In this document: in pieces, positions 1 to 12,393 of the stretch
How positions within the stretch are numbered: the stretch's first letter is position 1
Layout of the letters: every line of letters begins with the position of its first letter
From: Phascolarctos cinereus
Lineage: Eukaryota > Chordata > Mammalia > Diprotodontia > Phascolarctidae
NCBI RefSeq assembly: GCF_002099425.1
Contig: NW_018343984.1
Coordinates: 17,491,501 to 17,555,500, forward strand
Length of the DNA stretch: 64,000 bases
Direction of reading: 5' to 3'
The notes under the pieces: model-generated
Told to the model about the DNA's origin: nothing
What the model saw: the letters and a program-made list of their open reading frames with translations, nothing else
Databases searched by the model: none
Position numbers and translations under genes: made by a program

Positions 1-63
1 AGGGAATCGTTATCAGTGAAGTTAGCTAGTTTTAACTTGACAGCGCTGCCTTTGTCCTGTTAG

Positions 64-168
<105 letters not shown>

Positions 169-171
169 TAA

Positions 172-438
<267 letters not shown>

Positions 439-2905
439 GTTCCAAGACACTGTGAAACTAGCAGAATGACTCTGGAGACGACAGACCTCTTTAGCCGAGT
501 AGCAGCCCTCCACTTGCTGTCTGTGCCACCAGTAGCTTCTGATATTTTGAAGTCACATGAAGATTTGTTTTAAAATACTAGTCTGATATCTTTCTTGAAG
601 AGTGGCCTCTTGCGATGTATTTCCATTTTTAATCTGTGCACTGGAAGCAGTTTTATGGGGTTTAAGCTGAATACAGGCCACATAAACATCCTTCACAGGT
701 GGACACATTTGGATCCATGTTGTCTTTTTTTTTTCTTCCTCTTCTACAGTGGATACATTTGTCATATGCTTGCCTTAAGTGGAAGGAAGACCAGCTTGGG
801 ATCTAGGAAGGATAACCAGTTTACTTCATTCCACTGTATTTTAAGAATAAAAGCTTGGGATGCTAGTGATACTCAACCTTAACAAGATTCTATCTGAATA
901 AGGCAAATGCTGTTATTTTTTAAAGGAATTACTGTAACATTATCCAGAAGTGTCGTTTGCACCTTGTGCACATTGTGGGTGTTAAGTTTGAAAATAACGG
1001 AATGAATTGATGCTTTCTTTTGTAAATTTTCTATATTTATTAGGAGAAAATGTTTTTAATGCCTTATCTTTACCAACCATGTAAGTGCTTCCATAATCAT
1101 ATGGACAAGTTGCCAAACAGCATTTTGTTTGTTAAGCATTGCTGAAACAAACAGAACACCAGCATTTATTAAGAAAGTAAAGAAAGGAGTGCTTCTGGTC
1201 AGTCTGGATTGAGATACTGTGTTTACTGCATGCATTCCCAAAGCCTAGATCCTCATGGATTTTCAGTCATGACTTCCCAAAATCAGTGAACAGACGACCT
1301 TTTTAAAAAAGACCCACCCTTGATTTAGCATCCTAGTTCTCTTGTATCTGCTGTATTAAGGTAAACGTATCATTTTTACACCACGGGGATTGTCATGTAT
1401 ACATGCCATGAACATGTGTATGTGCAAGTTGTAATCTATTCAATATTCTAGGCTTGTTATTTAATTGTACCACTTTGTTACTTTGGCATAGTGGCCACGA
1501 AGACGCCTCTGACTCCAGCATTTACGTGAAGTACATTTGTATACATTTTAGGCCACTGAATCCAGATTTTATATTGGCAGTTACTGAGGGTAAGAAGCAA
1601 TATGTTGTAACAGAATGTATAAATATTTTTGATAAAACAGTGTATGTATATTTTATAAACCTATTATAACACTAAAAAACTGTACCTCAAAAGTCTCAAA
1701 AAGTAATTTGACCAAATATTTTTATATAACACTTGAGATGAGAGGGCCTGTTTTAGGTTATCTTAGTGTTGCTACAGGAAAGTCACTTTGCCAACTAAGA
1801 GTTTCTACTTGCCTAGAGCCTTTTTCCTTGTCTGTGACTGATATTTTTTCCCCTAATTAGGATCTAGAATATAGACCTGTCTATATATACATATAGATAT
1901 CTCATGATCCTGGCTGAGCTGCATAGAATCATCATACCTCACCAACAGCAAGCTGTCGGCTAACCTGGACCGAATTAACCATGTAATCGGCAATAAGCAA
2001 GCTCCCCTCTGAAAGAGAATTCATGTTTAAATCCTATAGGGAAAAATGAAAGCACACCGAGTTACAAAGAACTGAGCTAAAGATATCTGTGTTTCGAGAA
2101 CCTTACAGCTATCCACTGTCACTTCTGGTTTGTCCTCTTCAGAGTAGTGTAATCCCTAAGATGCTGGACGTTGCCATTCATGCCCTTTGACGCTAACAAA
2201 GTGATGGTTCTGTAAAGCTCATGAGACCACACAAAGAAGAGGGCCAACCAGGGCGTGTGTTGGGTTTGTTCCTCAGAGGTCCAAATGCTTTCTCACTAGA
2301 GAGAGAAACACACTTTCTGAAGGTATTTTATGTTGCCACTCACGATCTTTGGCAGGGGACAGAGGGGGAGCTTAGCTCAGGGCTCTGGGTTCCATTGAAA
2401 CTATGTTGTACAAAATAAGACGTGAAATACTTTTGAGGTACAGTCTGCTTACCCTTTCTGGTTCTCAGATACACCCAGAGAGCCATGTCTGAAAAGGCTT
2501 TTAGCATTAAACACTGAAGTAGCCTTTTGTAACTACACATTGTACAGAAATCTTTTTTTTTAAATTGAAGTAAATCACTAAAAAAAATTAGAGGGCAGGG
2601 TATGTTCACACAATTAAGCTAAAGAAAGCACTAATTTTCTCTGTAGTTTTTTAAAGTTTATTTTTAGTCAGATTTAAAATTTTAAACTCTAGATTGTAAA
2701 TATATTTTGCTATACTGTATCTGTAAGTGGCTGCTCAGAGCACTTTGTAAGGAAATTAGGATATTTTAGAATGGTACACTATGCATTCATTAAAATGAGA
2801 CGTGCCTTTTAACAATGTCATTCTAAAAAAAAAACTTGAGTGTTTTGCAGTCATTAATTATCACAAATGCACAAATTAAAGTTTAAATAGATTGTACTTT
2901 GTAAC
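439..2905 (+). other. PKN2: PKN2 3' untranslated region (end approximate)
   Basis: The stretch after the stop is AT-rich and almost free of recognisable interspersed repeats, unlike everything to its right, as expected for a long conserved 3' UTR. Candidate polyadenylation hexamers are AATAAA at 846-851, ATTAAA at 2789-2794 and ATTAAA at 2875-2880. The last is followed by a T/G-rich stretch (ttgtactttgtaacattgg), so I place the distal end near 2900. Short open frames here (for example 595-882 and 1454-1669) have no recognisable protein content. The exact end and the use of the proximal signal are inferred. Confidence 0.6.
2875..2880 (+). terminator. Candidate distal PKN2 poly(A) signal ATTAAA
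   Basis: ATTAAA followed within 25 bases by a T/G-rich element, close to where recognisable repeats begin. Another ATTAAA lies at 2789-2794. No transcript evidence is available. Confidence 0.4.
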
Positions 2906-3885
2906 ATTGGTTTTAAGTATGATTTTCTTTTAAAGATTTCCTGTGGCTTAGAACATAACACTGAGGCCAGGTTGCAGGTTTAAGTTTATTTTGGGACCAC
3001 TTTATGTCTCAAGGCTGTAGATGAACTACAGCCCCTAACCCTGTCCAGCCATATTGCAAATGCTCACTCTTGATCACAAGGGGGATGGGGGTGGGGTGCA
3101 GCTTCTGTGATGCAGACCACCCCCAATATTGGAGAGTAAAAAGTAACACCACCACATCAAAGCTGATGTCACCAATGATAAATCAGTTACCTTGTCACAA
3201 ATGAGGGGTGGTACAGTATTATGATTCATAACGTAGGCCCTTATTATATGTGATTCTTTCCCTTGGAGGTCAAAGTGTTTCATTACAAGAACTAAATTTG
3301 AGCCTTGGTGAATAGGCAGGTGAGTATAAAAGGTCCTTTTAGAGTTCCATGATCATCTCCAGAAATGTAAACCAAATTTTTACATGTCTACATTCATAGT
3401 TAGTACGTGGGGTGAAATATTACCAATTCATCGTGGTTCCTGAGCTAGTCTCTGGAACACCATGGGACCCCTGACTGAATATGAAACTGATATTGGACAG
3501 GCCAAAATCAATCAAAATGGAGTTTGGTAATGGAAAAATCTGGGATCTTCTCAAAGAAAGAATCAGGTGATCTTAAAACCGGCATTAGGCACTAACACCT
3601 GGCAGTCTGAATTCACAGCCTGATCTCTATTTCAACCAAGTTCTAATAAACTCAAAAGAATAAAGAAGTCAGGGGACAGAAGGTTGCCAGGGTGATATTT
3701 GTGTTCTCTAGGCTTGCAGGCCAGGTGGATGCCATATTAATGAACAGGAACTGATGGGTTCTGGCTTATAAAAACACCTCCCCTATCTTCTCCCTCCCAC
3801 CCCCCTTTACATGTGTGCTCTTTTTGGGGAAATTGTTTTGCTTCTCTCCTCGAGCTACTTTCAGCCAAGTGAAAATCTAAATTGC
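2906..3885. other. Intergenic, unassigned
   Basis: I recognise no gene. The part at about 2935-3070 starts with a tRNA-like phrase (gtggcttagaacataacactgaggccaggttg, split here only by reading) that may be an old SINE, but I cannot name it. The remainder is unique-looking AT-rich sequence. Confidence 0.4.
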
Positions 3886-4090
3886 TAGCATTTATATAGC
3901 ACTTTGGGGGTTTACAAAGCACTTCACAAATATCTCACTTTATCCTCACAACAATTCTGGGAAGGTAAGTGCTGTTATTTGCAGATAGGGGAATTGAAGC
4001 CAACAAGTCGCTGCTCAGGGTCACCCAGATAGTAAGTGTCTGGGGCTGGGTTTGAAGGTCCAATGCTGTGTGCACTATAGCGTTACCTCT
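3886..4090 (-). repeat. MIR/MAR1-type CORE-SINE
   Basis: Read on the - strand it has the CORE-SINE order: stop-rich head, gtgaccctgagcagc, the aaattccccta region, ttgtgaggataaagtgag, and a tail resembling aagtgctttgtaaacc. It is old and strongly diverged. Confidence 0.75.
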
Positions 4091-4469
4091 TTGTCCCCAT
4101 CATAGTGCTTGCTTCAAAGCCATAGTGATTATTTGTAAAGTGATTTTAGGGTTTTCATAGGGTACTAAATTTGAAATGCAACCAACTCGTTATGATTCTG
4201 TAATTGCCCAGTTTAAGGATTTTTCAGACCTCTTGCCTCTCCAGTTTGCTGACTGCACTTTAATCATTCTACAAACATTTCTACCAGAGGTGGTTAGGAC
4301 ACCAAAAAAAGTTTTATGATAAGGAACAGATACATGTTGACTGAAATGAGATTTTTGGATTATCTTTAATTACCCACACTATATATGTCACCTCCTTCCT
4401 ACCTGCCAACTCTATTTGAGGCCATTTGCTATGAACACAATTTTGGAATCAAATGCATAACCCCCACAA

Positions 4470-4615
4470 CAAGGATTCAGGAGCCCTGGGTTCTAGCATT
4501 GGATACACTCTTAAGGTACATGCTCTTGATTGAGATCTTCTGGTCTGAGTCACCTCATCTGTAACATTAAGGTATTGGACTAGATGCCATCTTCTGTCCC
4601 AGCTATGAAAATGTA
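4470..4615 (+). repeat. MIR3-type (Ther-2) CORE-SINE
   Basis: Contains gccctgggttctagcatt, then ctcatctgtaacatt, then ggtattggactagatgccat. The last phrase is the CR1/L3-derived 3' tail that distinguishes MIR3 from MIR. Confidence 0.65.
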
Positions 4616-5589
4616 TGGGCCCTTGACAGATGGAGAGATTCTCAGCCACAAATAAATTTTTACCCTGTTTAGGGATGTAAGAGAGATTTGTTGACTTTAC
4701 CATTAATCCTCTCAGGTTTAAAACAATATCCAAATTTCAAAGTGTGCTACACATTTACAGCTTTCCGCTGATGGGAAAAATTGTCTACTTAGAGCAATAA
4801 AGCTGAGTGAGTTGAGAATTAAAATGATTGAAAGGTTTTTCATGAAAGAAAGTTTTAACTAGATGTAAACTATCTTACTCGCTCTAACTTAGCTGTATGA
4901 AGAAGCCCAGACTCTTTCAGTGGCAAAAGCAAAAGAGATGTAGTTTGGGTTTTGAATATTAAAATGACTCTTGGCTTTATTGGCCCTAGAGAAGGTTTCA
5001 TGATCTGGTAATCTTTGATAGTCATTGGAAGCTACTTTTAAGAGTGATTTATATTTTCACTGTGTCCTCTCAAGCTGTATTGAGAAATAATGTCAGAAAA
5101 ATTTCCACAAGTCTCCCAGTTATCTCATTGGATTTTGCTGTGGCTGCAGTAAAGACCTTGCCTAACAAGAGAGGAAGACTGTTCCTGATTGTTGAAAAAA
5201 AGGTCTTTCCTTTCCCTCAGTAGCTAGCCTTGCCAAAATAAAAATATAAAGCCACGTCAACAGCATAAATCCCTCTGATGCCTCAAGGACTGTTTTAGGG
5301 ACATTCCAGTGGATTGCCTTCTAATTAGGTAATTTTAAAAATTATTTTATAATACAATTTTATAATGACACTGTAGTTCACCATACACTAAGGAAAACAT
5401 GATTTTTAACCAGGACACAAGTAACCCTTCCATTGTTTTTCCATATAGAGAATCACCTGGGTGGGATGGTGGGGAGGGGGAGAAGGAGATCGCCAGGAAT
5501 TTGGACAGGAGTCATGGTGAAGAAAGTTGCCTGAAAAATTGGAAGCCATTCACCAAGATCTCCCTCTTCCTCCTTTATCTCACATAATT
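4616..5589. other. Intergenic, unassigned
   Basis: AT-rich sequence without recognisable coding or repeat content. The 62-codon frame at 5399-5587 has no protein-like features. Confidence 0.4.
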
Positions 5590-6022
5590 CAAATTCTTTC
5601 CCCCACTGTATCCACCACCCCTTTCACATAAAGAGGTGGCTCTTCTTGCCACGGCAAACCCCTCTACCCCATCTTCTCTAGCAAGTTGCTCCTCCTTATC
5701 TTCTCTTTCTCACTTCAGTCTCTTCCTCTGTACTAGCTACTTCTCTGCTCTCTACAAACTACACATCTCCCCAATCCTCAAAAAACTTTGAATTCAGCCC
5801 CTCATCCTGTTAGCTTTCAACCTATTTTGTGGGGGGGGGTTCTATTTTTTTTTTATTGTGGGCTTTTCCTATTTTATTTTCAACCCATTTGTGGCCAGAC
5901 TCCTTGAGAAGGCCATCTACAATTGGTGTCTCCATTTCCTGTCCTGTCTCTTAGACTCACTGCAGTCTGGCTTCCAACTTCATGATTCAAATGAAACTTT
6001 TCCAGAATTACCAATGGTCTCT

Positions 6023-6163
6023 CTTCTTTTTAAATAGGCAATTTAGGTTAAATGACTTGCCTAGGGTCACACAACTAGTAGGTATCTGAGGCCAGATTTG
6101 AACTCAGGTCCTCCTGACTCCAGGGCTGGTGCTCTATCCACTGGTCCACTTAGCTGCCCCTCG
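6023..6163 (-). repeat. Marsupial tRNA-derived SINE inserted in L2
   Basis: On the - strand it begins ggggcagctaagtggaccag and ends at an A-rich 3' end (T-rich on +). It is flanked by the duplication atggtctct at 6014-6022 and 6164-6172, and the L2 text is continuous across it. Confidence 0.85.
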
Positions 6164-6526
6164 ATGGTCTCTTAATCACTAAATCCAGTGGCCTTTTCTT
6201 CATCTTCATCCTTCTGGAGCTCTGTGTACTCTTCCTGCGTTTTTGCAATACTACTTGCACTTTCCTGGCTCTCCTACCTGTATGATGGCATCTTCCCAGT
6301 CTCCTTTGTTGGATCTTCATTCAGGTCATGCCCACCAATGCTCTGACCTAAGCCATCCTCCTCTCCCTCTAAACGAGGGGTCAACTATGCACATGATTCC
6401 CAGATCTATTTATCCAACCCCAGCCTCCATTCTCACTTCCGCAGCTTCCTACTGATCATCTCAAACTGAATGACCTATAAATATCTTAAATTCATTCTGT
6501 CCAAAACCAAACTCATTTCCCCCATT

Positions 6527-6585
6527 GTGGGGGGGGGGGTGAATACTTATACATATACATATATATACACACATACATACTTTTC
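6527..6585 (+). repeat. G-run and (TACA)n/(TA)n low-complexity tract
   Basis: A run of ten or more G followed by alternating TA/CA repeats, lying inside the L2 remnant. Confidence 0.8.
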
Positions 6586-7169
6586 CTTTTTTCTAATCTT
6601 CCTATTACTCTAGAGGATACCAACCCTAATCACACAGCCTCCCAACCTCTATATCATCCTCAACACCTCACTTTACCTCAGCCAAATTCAATCTACTGTC
6701 AATTCCTGTGGATTCTAACAGCTCTCATCTCCTTTCTCTCTGACTACCACTGCTACGGTGCAGGCCCTTATCACCTCACACCTGGACTATTACAACAGCT
6801 TGCCGGTTAGCTTCCCTGCCTCAAGTCTCTAGTGACTCCAGCCCATCCACTCAGCTGTCAAAGTGATCTTCCTAAAGCCAAAGGCTGACCATGTGGCTCC
6901 CCGCTGCCTCCAGGATGAAGTTTACGATTGTCTCTTCTTGCTTCTAAGGCCAACTCTTTATCCACTCGCTATGCACAGCTGCCTCTCCTGCAAGTAGTGG
7001 ATGCTTACCATTGACAGCGGGCACTGTTTTATCCCTTTCTTGGTTTTTGTAGTGCTTAGCATGATAGCTGGCACATAGTAATAGCTTAGTAAATACTTGT
7101 TGATTGTATAACAAGTTGGTGCCCAGACTTAGAGGTTGGGGATAAGAAAATAAACTAATAAAGGAGCCC

Positions 7170-7810
7170 AAGAGCAATCATCGGGGCAAGAAAATCAAGC
7201 AAGAGCAGCCATTAAGGCCAAGAGAGGAGAGATGAGGGAGGAGACCATGGTCAACACTGTCAAGTGCTACAGAGCAATCACTGAACATGAAAACTGGAAG
7301 GAAAGTCATTGAATTTGACAATTGGCCATTGACAACTAACCACAGTAAGCATTTACCATGTCCTAAGAGACCTTGGAGAAAGCACAGCTTCTGTAGAGTA
7401 GTGGGGTCAGAAATTAAATTGCAAGTGGTTAAGGGAGAGGCAGTGAGGAAGTGGACACAATGAGCCAGAGAAGAGGACTCCAGATGGCAAGCCAAGGACA
7501 TAAATGTAATTGGGAAATGTTGAGAAATAGAAATGTAATATAACATGTTCATTTGTAGTTTTCTAAGTCAATATTTGGCCTGTAGGGATCCATTTTATTT
7601 GAGTTTGACACTACTGAGCTAGAGTATTTCATAGATGTCTAGCAATGAAAGGGAGGAAAAGGCATCTTAATTTGGAGCGTTAGGGAACGGCAGGCTCCAG
7701 GGAAGTCTTTTTGGTTAGGAGGAGGGAACATGTTTGTAAGCAGTAGGAAAGGGTTCAACAGAAAGGGAGAGGATGAAGGTAGGAGGTCAGACCTGGCGAA
7801 GGGGAGGTGA
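7170..7810 (-). repeat. L2 LINE fragments, opposite orientation
   Basis: On the - strand the two parts (about 7170-7500 and 7640-7810) carry L2 ORF2 text. One example is the phrase running from accatggtctcctccctcat into a broken frame reading FSDCSVALDSVDHGLL, matching the L2 phrase for an LDLSAAFDTVDH-like reverse transcriptase motif. They are separated by a hAT fragment. Confidence 0.7.
7502..7616 (+). repeat. Non-autonomous hAT transposon, 3' part
   Basis: Contains aatgtaattgggaaatgttg, gttttctaagtcaatatttggcc and tatttgagtttgacactactg. It shares the end with the copy at 60277-60431 and the internal start with the copy at 59664-59737. The left terminus is missing. Confidence 0.7.
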
Positions 7811-7814
7811 ACGA

Positions 7815-8177
7815 ATAAACATTGGTAAGCACCTGCTATACACCAGGCCCTCTGCTTAACACTTTGCAGATATCTCACTGGATCCTCACAACAACCCTGA
7901 GAGGTAATAACAACAGTAATAATACCCAGCGCTTATAGAGCGCTTACTGTGTGCTAGGCACTGTGCTAAGTGCTTTACAATTACCTCATTTGGTCTTCAC
8001 AACGATCCTGGGAAGTAGGGCTATTTTTATCCCCTTTTTACAAATGAGGAAACTGAGACAAACAGGTTAAGTAATTTTCCCAGGGTTTCATAGCTAGGAA
8101 GTATTGTGAGGCTGGATTTGAACTGAGGCCTTCCTGACTCCAGGCTCGGTGCTGTATCCATTACACCATCTAGCTGG
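7815..8177 (-). repeat. Two stacked MIR/MAR1-type CORE-SINEs
   Basis: The first part (7815-7905) is an MIR 3' fragment with tcctcacaacaaccctgaga. The second (about 7917-8177) is a fuller copy ending in the SINE head ctccaggctcggtgctgtat. Both read on the - strand. Confidence 0.75.
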
Positions 8178-10460
8178 AGAAAATGGGAAGGTATGGGATA
8201 GAGAAAGAAAATGTCAAGCAAATGTTTCTTGGCAAGAAGTACTGGCCTATCTTCTGAAATTGAAACCAAGGAGGAAGAGGATGGAGATACGGAAGAAGAG
8301 ACATGAGACAACTCTACAAAGAGGTCCTAATCTTTTCCTGAATTAATCAAAGTTCAAGGATTCAGAGGGGTTTTGCATTTGATCTTGGAAGTCATAAGGA
8401 GCCATTGGAGTTTATTGAATTAGAGTGGTGATTTGTACTTTAGGAAGATCAGTTTGATAGCTGAGTGGAGGATGGAGGGAAGTGGGGCGAGATGAAACCA
8501 GACGGCCCGCCCGTAGGCTATGTCAGTAGTCCAGGTGTAAGGTGATGAGGACCTAAACCAAGGTCGTGGCAGTGTTAGAGGAGAGAAGGAGGTTATTTAT
8601 GAAGGTAAAATTGGCAGGCCTTGGCAATAGATTGGATATGAGGGTGGAAAGACTGAAGAGCTCAGGGTGACATCTAGGTTTTGAGCCTGGGGCACGGGGA
8701 GGATGGTGGGGCATTTGATGGTAATGAGGAAGTTTAGAAGGTTGGAGTTCTTAGGAAGAAAGATCATAAATTTTGGACATATTGACGTTAAGATGTATAT
8801 GGAATATCCAGTTCCAAATGTCCAAAGGCAATTGGGGAGGTTGGGACTGGAGATCAACAGAGAGATTAGGGCTGGATGTGACAATCAGCAACATAGAGAC
8901 AGTAATTGAATTAAGAGATCATCAAATAAAATAGACTAGAAGGAGGAGAGGGCCCATGACAGAACTTTGGGAGACACACAGTTTAGCAGGTGTCACCTGT
9001 GAAAAGGCTGGTCAGAGAGGTAGGAGGAGAACCAGCGTCATGAAAACCTAGAGAGAAGAGAATGTCAAGGTGAAGAGGGTGGCCGAATGTCAGGGGCTGT
9101 AGAGAGGTCAAGAAGGATGAAAACTGAGAAAAGGCCAACAGATTTGGCAATTAAGAGATTGTTGGTAACTGGAGAGAGCAGTTTCAAAGGAATAATAAGA
9201 CCAGAAGTCAAATTAGACAGTTAAGAAGCAAGTGAAAAGAAAGGAAATGGTGGTACCAAGTGCAGACAGCTGTCTCAAAGGGTTAAAGGGGAGACAAGGG
9301 ATGATACTGGGCATGGATGGCTCCAAGAAAGGTTTTTTGAGAATGAGGGAGACACGGGCATGTTTGCAGGTAGTAGGGAAGCATCCAGTAGACAAGGAGA
9401 GAGTGAATGAAAACTGGTGAAAAAATGCGGGGAAGAGAGGGACAATCTGAAGGAGATAGAATGAGATCACCTATGCATGTAGAGGGGTTTACCTTGGCAA
9501 GGACAGGGGCCACCTTTTCATGTGAGACAAGAGTGAAAAGGGGAACAGTGACAGGAAGACAGAAGAAAAGGAAACTCTCAGTAAATGGCCTCCATTTGTT
9601 CTCAGTGAAATAAGAGGCAAGATTCTCAACTTAGAGGAAGGGAGGAACCAAGAAAAGCTTGAAGAGGATTGGAAAGGCTTGGAAATGAGTGGAGTGGGAT
9701 AGTGGGTCAGTGAGGCAGCTGTGAAAGGACTCCCTTGCAGCAGTGAGGGCCCAGTTGAAGTTATGTAAAATTAATTTGTAGTAGATCCAATCAGCATAAT
9801 TGTATGAATTTCGGAAGTTTTAGGTGGTGGACATAATGCAGGGCGGGATCAATGAGAGGATAAAATAAGAGATTCAAAAGAAGAAGGCAGTGTAGAGCTG
9901 AACTGGTTCACTAAGTGGTCAACATGAGGAAGGGAGAAGAGTGTAGCCAGAACAGGGCTGATGGCCTGACAAAGAATTAGGTCAAAGGATTGAAAGTCAC
10001 GGTGAGGACAAAGAGCAGGGTTTGAAGTTGCAAGGCAAAGGCAGAAAGAACAACAGATGATCAGCTAAGGGAATTTCATGGGTAGCTAGGCGGCCCAGTG
10101 AATAGGGTGCGGGGCCTGGAGTCAGGAAGACTCATCTTCAAATCTGGCTTCAGACACTACTATGTGACACTGGACAAGTCACTTATCACTGTTTGCCTCA
10201 GTTTCCTCATCTATAAGATGAAATGGAGAATGCAAATCACTTGAGTATCTATGCCAAGAGACCCAAATGGGGTCCCAAAGAGTTGGACACAACTGAAAAA
10301 TGGCTAAACAACAACAACAAGGACAAGGGAATTTCAGAGTTCATAAACATGGAAGTGGACCAAGGATACGGTTCTCTCTGTGTGTGGCACATCACTGGGG
10401 CGCACAGGGAGAATTCCAGAGAAACAAGGAGGAAGGGGTGGGTAGCATTTGAACCTCACT
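8178..10460 (-). repeat. Long L2 LINE, ORF2 remnant
   Basis: The purine-rich + strand is the complement of L2 ORF2. On the - strand one reads ttggccttttctcagttttc followed by atccttcttgacctctctac (RT region), then text coding for cctggactactg-type motifs. At about 2 kb before the SINE insertion it is one of the longest L2 copies here. Open frames in it (for example 8597-8884 and 9213-9470) are broken pieces of this element. A SINE is inserted at 10079-10324, after which L2 resumes to about 10450. Confidence 0.85.
10079..10324 (+). repeat. SINE with RTE/BovB-like 3' tail and (CAA)n end
   Basis: The head (ggtagctaggcggcccagtg) and core match the other marsupial SINEs. The 3' part differs: cccaaatggggtcccaaaga then gttggacacaactgaaaaatggc, ending in aacaacaacaa. 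This is the RTE/BovB-type tail, known from ruminant BovB in the form gtccgactctttg. A perfect 12-bp target duplication, aagggaatttca, lies at 10067-10078 and 10325-10336. Confidence 0.88.
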
Positions 10461-11155
10461 CTTGTCTAAACCTGTCAAAGAAGGGACATACACACACATA
10501 TAATTAGGTACAGAAATATATTTCACTAAATAGAGAAGCGGAAGGTTAAAGAGAGAAGAAGAATGAGAGGGAGAGTGGATTATGGAAGGGATTAATCCTA
10601 CGCAAAGCAAACTCTAAGTATGCAGAAGCATCTTTATAGTAACTCCTTTTGTGGTGGCAAAAAAAATTGGCAACTGTGGGGGGTGTTCCCATCAATAAGG
10701 AAATAGCTAAACAAATTATGGCATGTGAATGTGGTGGGATACAATTACGCTGTAAGAAATTATTAAGGGTATGGCTTCCAAGAAACCTGGAAAGATTTTT
10801 ATGAATTGATGCAGACGGAAGTGAACAGAACCAGAAGAACAATTTATACGATGATATCAATATTGTAAAAACAAAAAACTCTTAAAGAATTAGGGACTCT
10901 GATCAACATAATGACCAACCGTTGTTCCAGGGACACATGATGAAATATACCGCCCCGCTCCTGACAGAGAACTGAAGCCTTCAGAATGCAGAATGAAACA
11001 TTTTTTTGGCCATGGCCAATGTGGAAGTTTCTCTTGCTTACCTATACATATTTGTAACAGGGGTTTTATTTTTCTTTCTTTCTCAATTTGGACAGGGGAA
11101 AGCAAATGGAAGAGATAGAGGCAGATTTTTGCTGATAAAAACATTTTTTTCTTTA
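10460..11155 (+). repeat. L1-lineage 3' end
   Basis: Shows the marsupial L1/half-L1 3' segment: gtggtggcaaaaaaaattgg, gaattgatgcagacggaagt, agaaccagaagaacaattta, then a T-rich 3' UTR. The same segment appears in the - strand elements at 22628-25995, 18735-19341 and 52955-53515. Confidence 0.8.
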
Positions 11156-11771
11156 AAAATTTTTAAAAGGAAGATCATGGAAGACAGGAGAGGTGCCTCA
11201 AGATTGGAGAAGGGAAAGTGCTGTTTTAATTTTCAAAATAGAAAAGCAAATAAAATCTGAAAGCTAGAGGCTAATAAATTTGACTTCAATTCCTATGATA
11301 TTTCTGGAAAAGATTATTAAAGCGAATATGATGAAGATCCAGAAATCGAAGCCACGATGACAAAGAGCTATAATGCGTCAACAACAATGGGTCCTGTCAT
11401 ATTAATCTCTTTTTGGCTAGGACTGCAAAAGTAATAAAAGAGGGGGATGCTATATATGTCATTTACCTTGATTTTTAGCAAAGCTTTTGATAAAGTATCT
11501 GACACTATGCTTGGAGAGACAATGGAAGACATAGGAATTGGATGAAACTCGAGTCAGATTCAGAACTAGTTGGATGGCTGGACTCAAAGACAGGTGGTTA
11601 ATGGTTCAATGTCAGCTTGGCAGGAGATCTCCAGATCCAAGGGATTTGTATTTGACCCTGTGATAATTAAACATTGTTATCAGTGACTTGGATAAAAGCA
11701 TAGATAGAATGTTCATCAAATTTGCAGATGACACAATGCTGTGAGGGATAGGTAACTCATTGGATGATGGA

Positions 11772-12050
11772 GTTAGTAGCTAAAAGGTGGCAGAATGGAT
11801 AGAGTACTGGGCCTGGAGACGGGTCCAAATACAGTCTCAGATACTTAACTAGCTGTGTGATCCTGGGCAAGTTACTTAACCTCTGTCTGCCTTAGTTGCC
11901 TCAGCTGTAAAATGGGGATAATAATAGCCCCTACCTTGCAGGTTGTTGTAAGGATCAAATGAGATATTTGTATAGCATTCAGCACAGAGCCTGGCACATG
12001 GTACGTGTTTAATATATGCTTATTTCCTTCCCTTCTTCCTCCCCATAAAA
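11772..12050 (+). repeat. MAR1/MIR-type CORE-SINE inside CR1/L3
   Basis: Head at ggtggcagaatggatagagt, then gtgtgatcctgggcaagtta, the core tgtaaaatggggataataat, and an L2-like tail gcacagagcctggcacatgg ending in a pyrimidine-rich stretch. Confidence 0.8.
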
Positions 12051-12124
12051 AAGCCTTGACAGAGGAGATCACTGGACCAAATGTAACAAGATGCAATTCA
12101 TCATGAATAAATTGAATGTCTTCA

Positions 12125-12393
12125 ACTCGGGTTTGCTGTTCAGTCGTTTCAGTCCTGTCTGACCCTTCCTGACCCCATTTGGGGTTTTCTTGGCAAAGAT
12201 ACTGGAGTGGTTTGCCATTTTCTTCTCCAGCTTATTTTACAGATGAGGAAACTAAGGCAAACAGGGTTAAGTGACTTGCCCAGGGGTCACATAGCTAGTA
12301 AGTATCTGAGGCCAGATTTGAACTCATGAAGATGAGTCTTCCTGACTCCATGCCCAGTCTCCTATCCATTGAGCTACCTAGCTTCCAAATCAC
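12125..12393 (-). repeat. SINE with RTE/BovB-like tail inside CR1/L3
   Basis: On + it starts with ttcagtcgtttcagtcctgt and accccatttggggttttctt (the RTE tail, inverted), runs through tgaggaaactaaggcaaaca, and ends at the SINE head, inverted. It is the same family as 10079-10324, opposite strand. Confidence 0.85.

Larger units (their letters stand above)
5590..7110 (+). repeat. L2 LINE, ORF2 remnant with 3' tail
   Basis: The pyrimidine-rich + strand follows the L2 ORF2 consensus: ccttgagaaggccatctaca, the phrase aaatccagtggccttttctt, ctcctacctg followed by cagtctcctttg, cacacctggactattacaac, and cagctgtcaaagtgatcttcc. It ends in the L2 3' tail ggcacatagtaatagcttagtaaatacttgttgattg at about 7070-7107. 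Frames are broken throughout. It is interrupted by a SINE at 6023-6163 and by a G-run/TA-rich microsatellite near 6527-6585. Confidence 0.85.

Noticed and set aside
8178-10460. Purine-rich block repeated at 37.2, 51.6 and 57.7 kb, first taken for a novel dispersed family
   Set aside because: Its reverse complement reads as L2 ORF2 (cttctcagttttcatccttc and cttgacctctct phrases), so the repeats are ordinary L2 copies.
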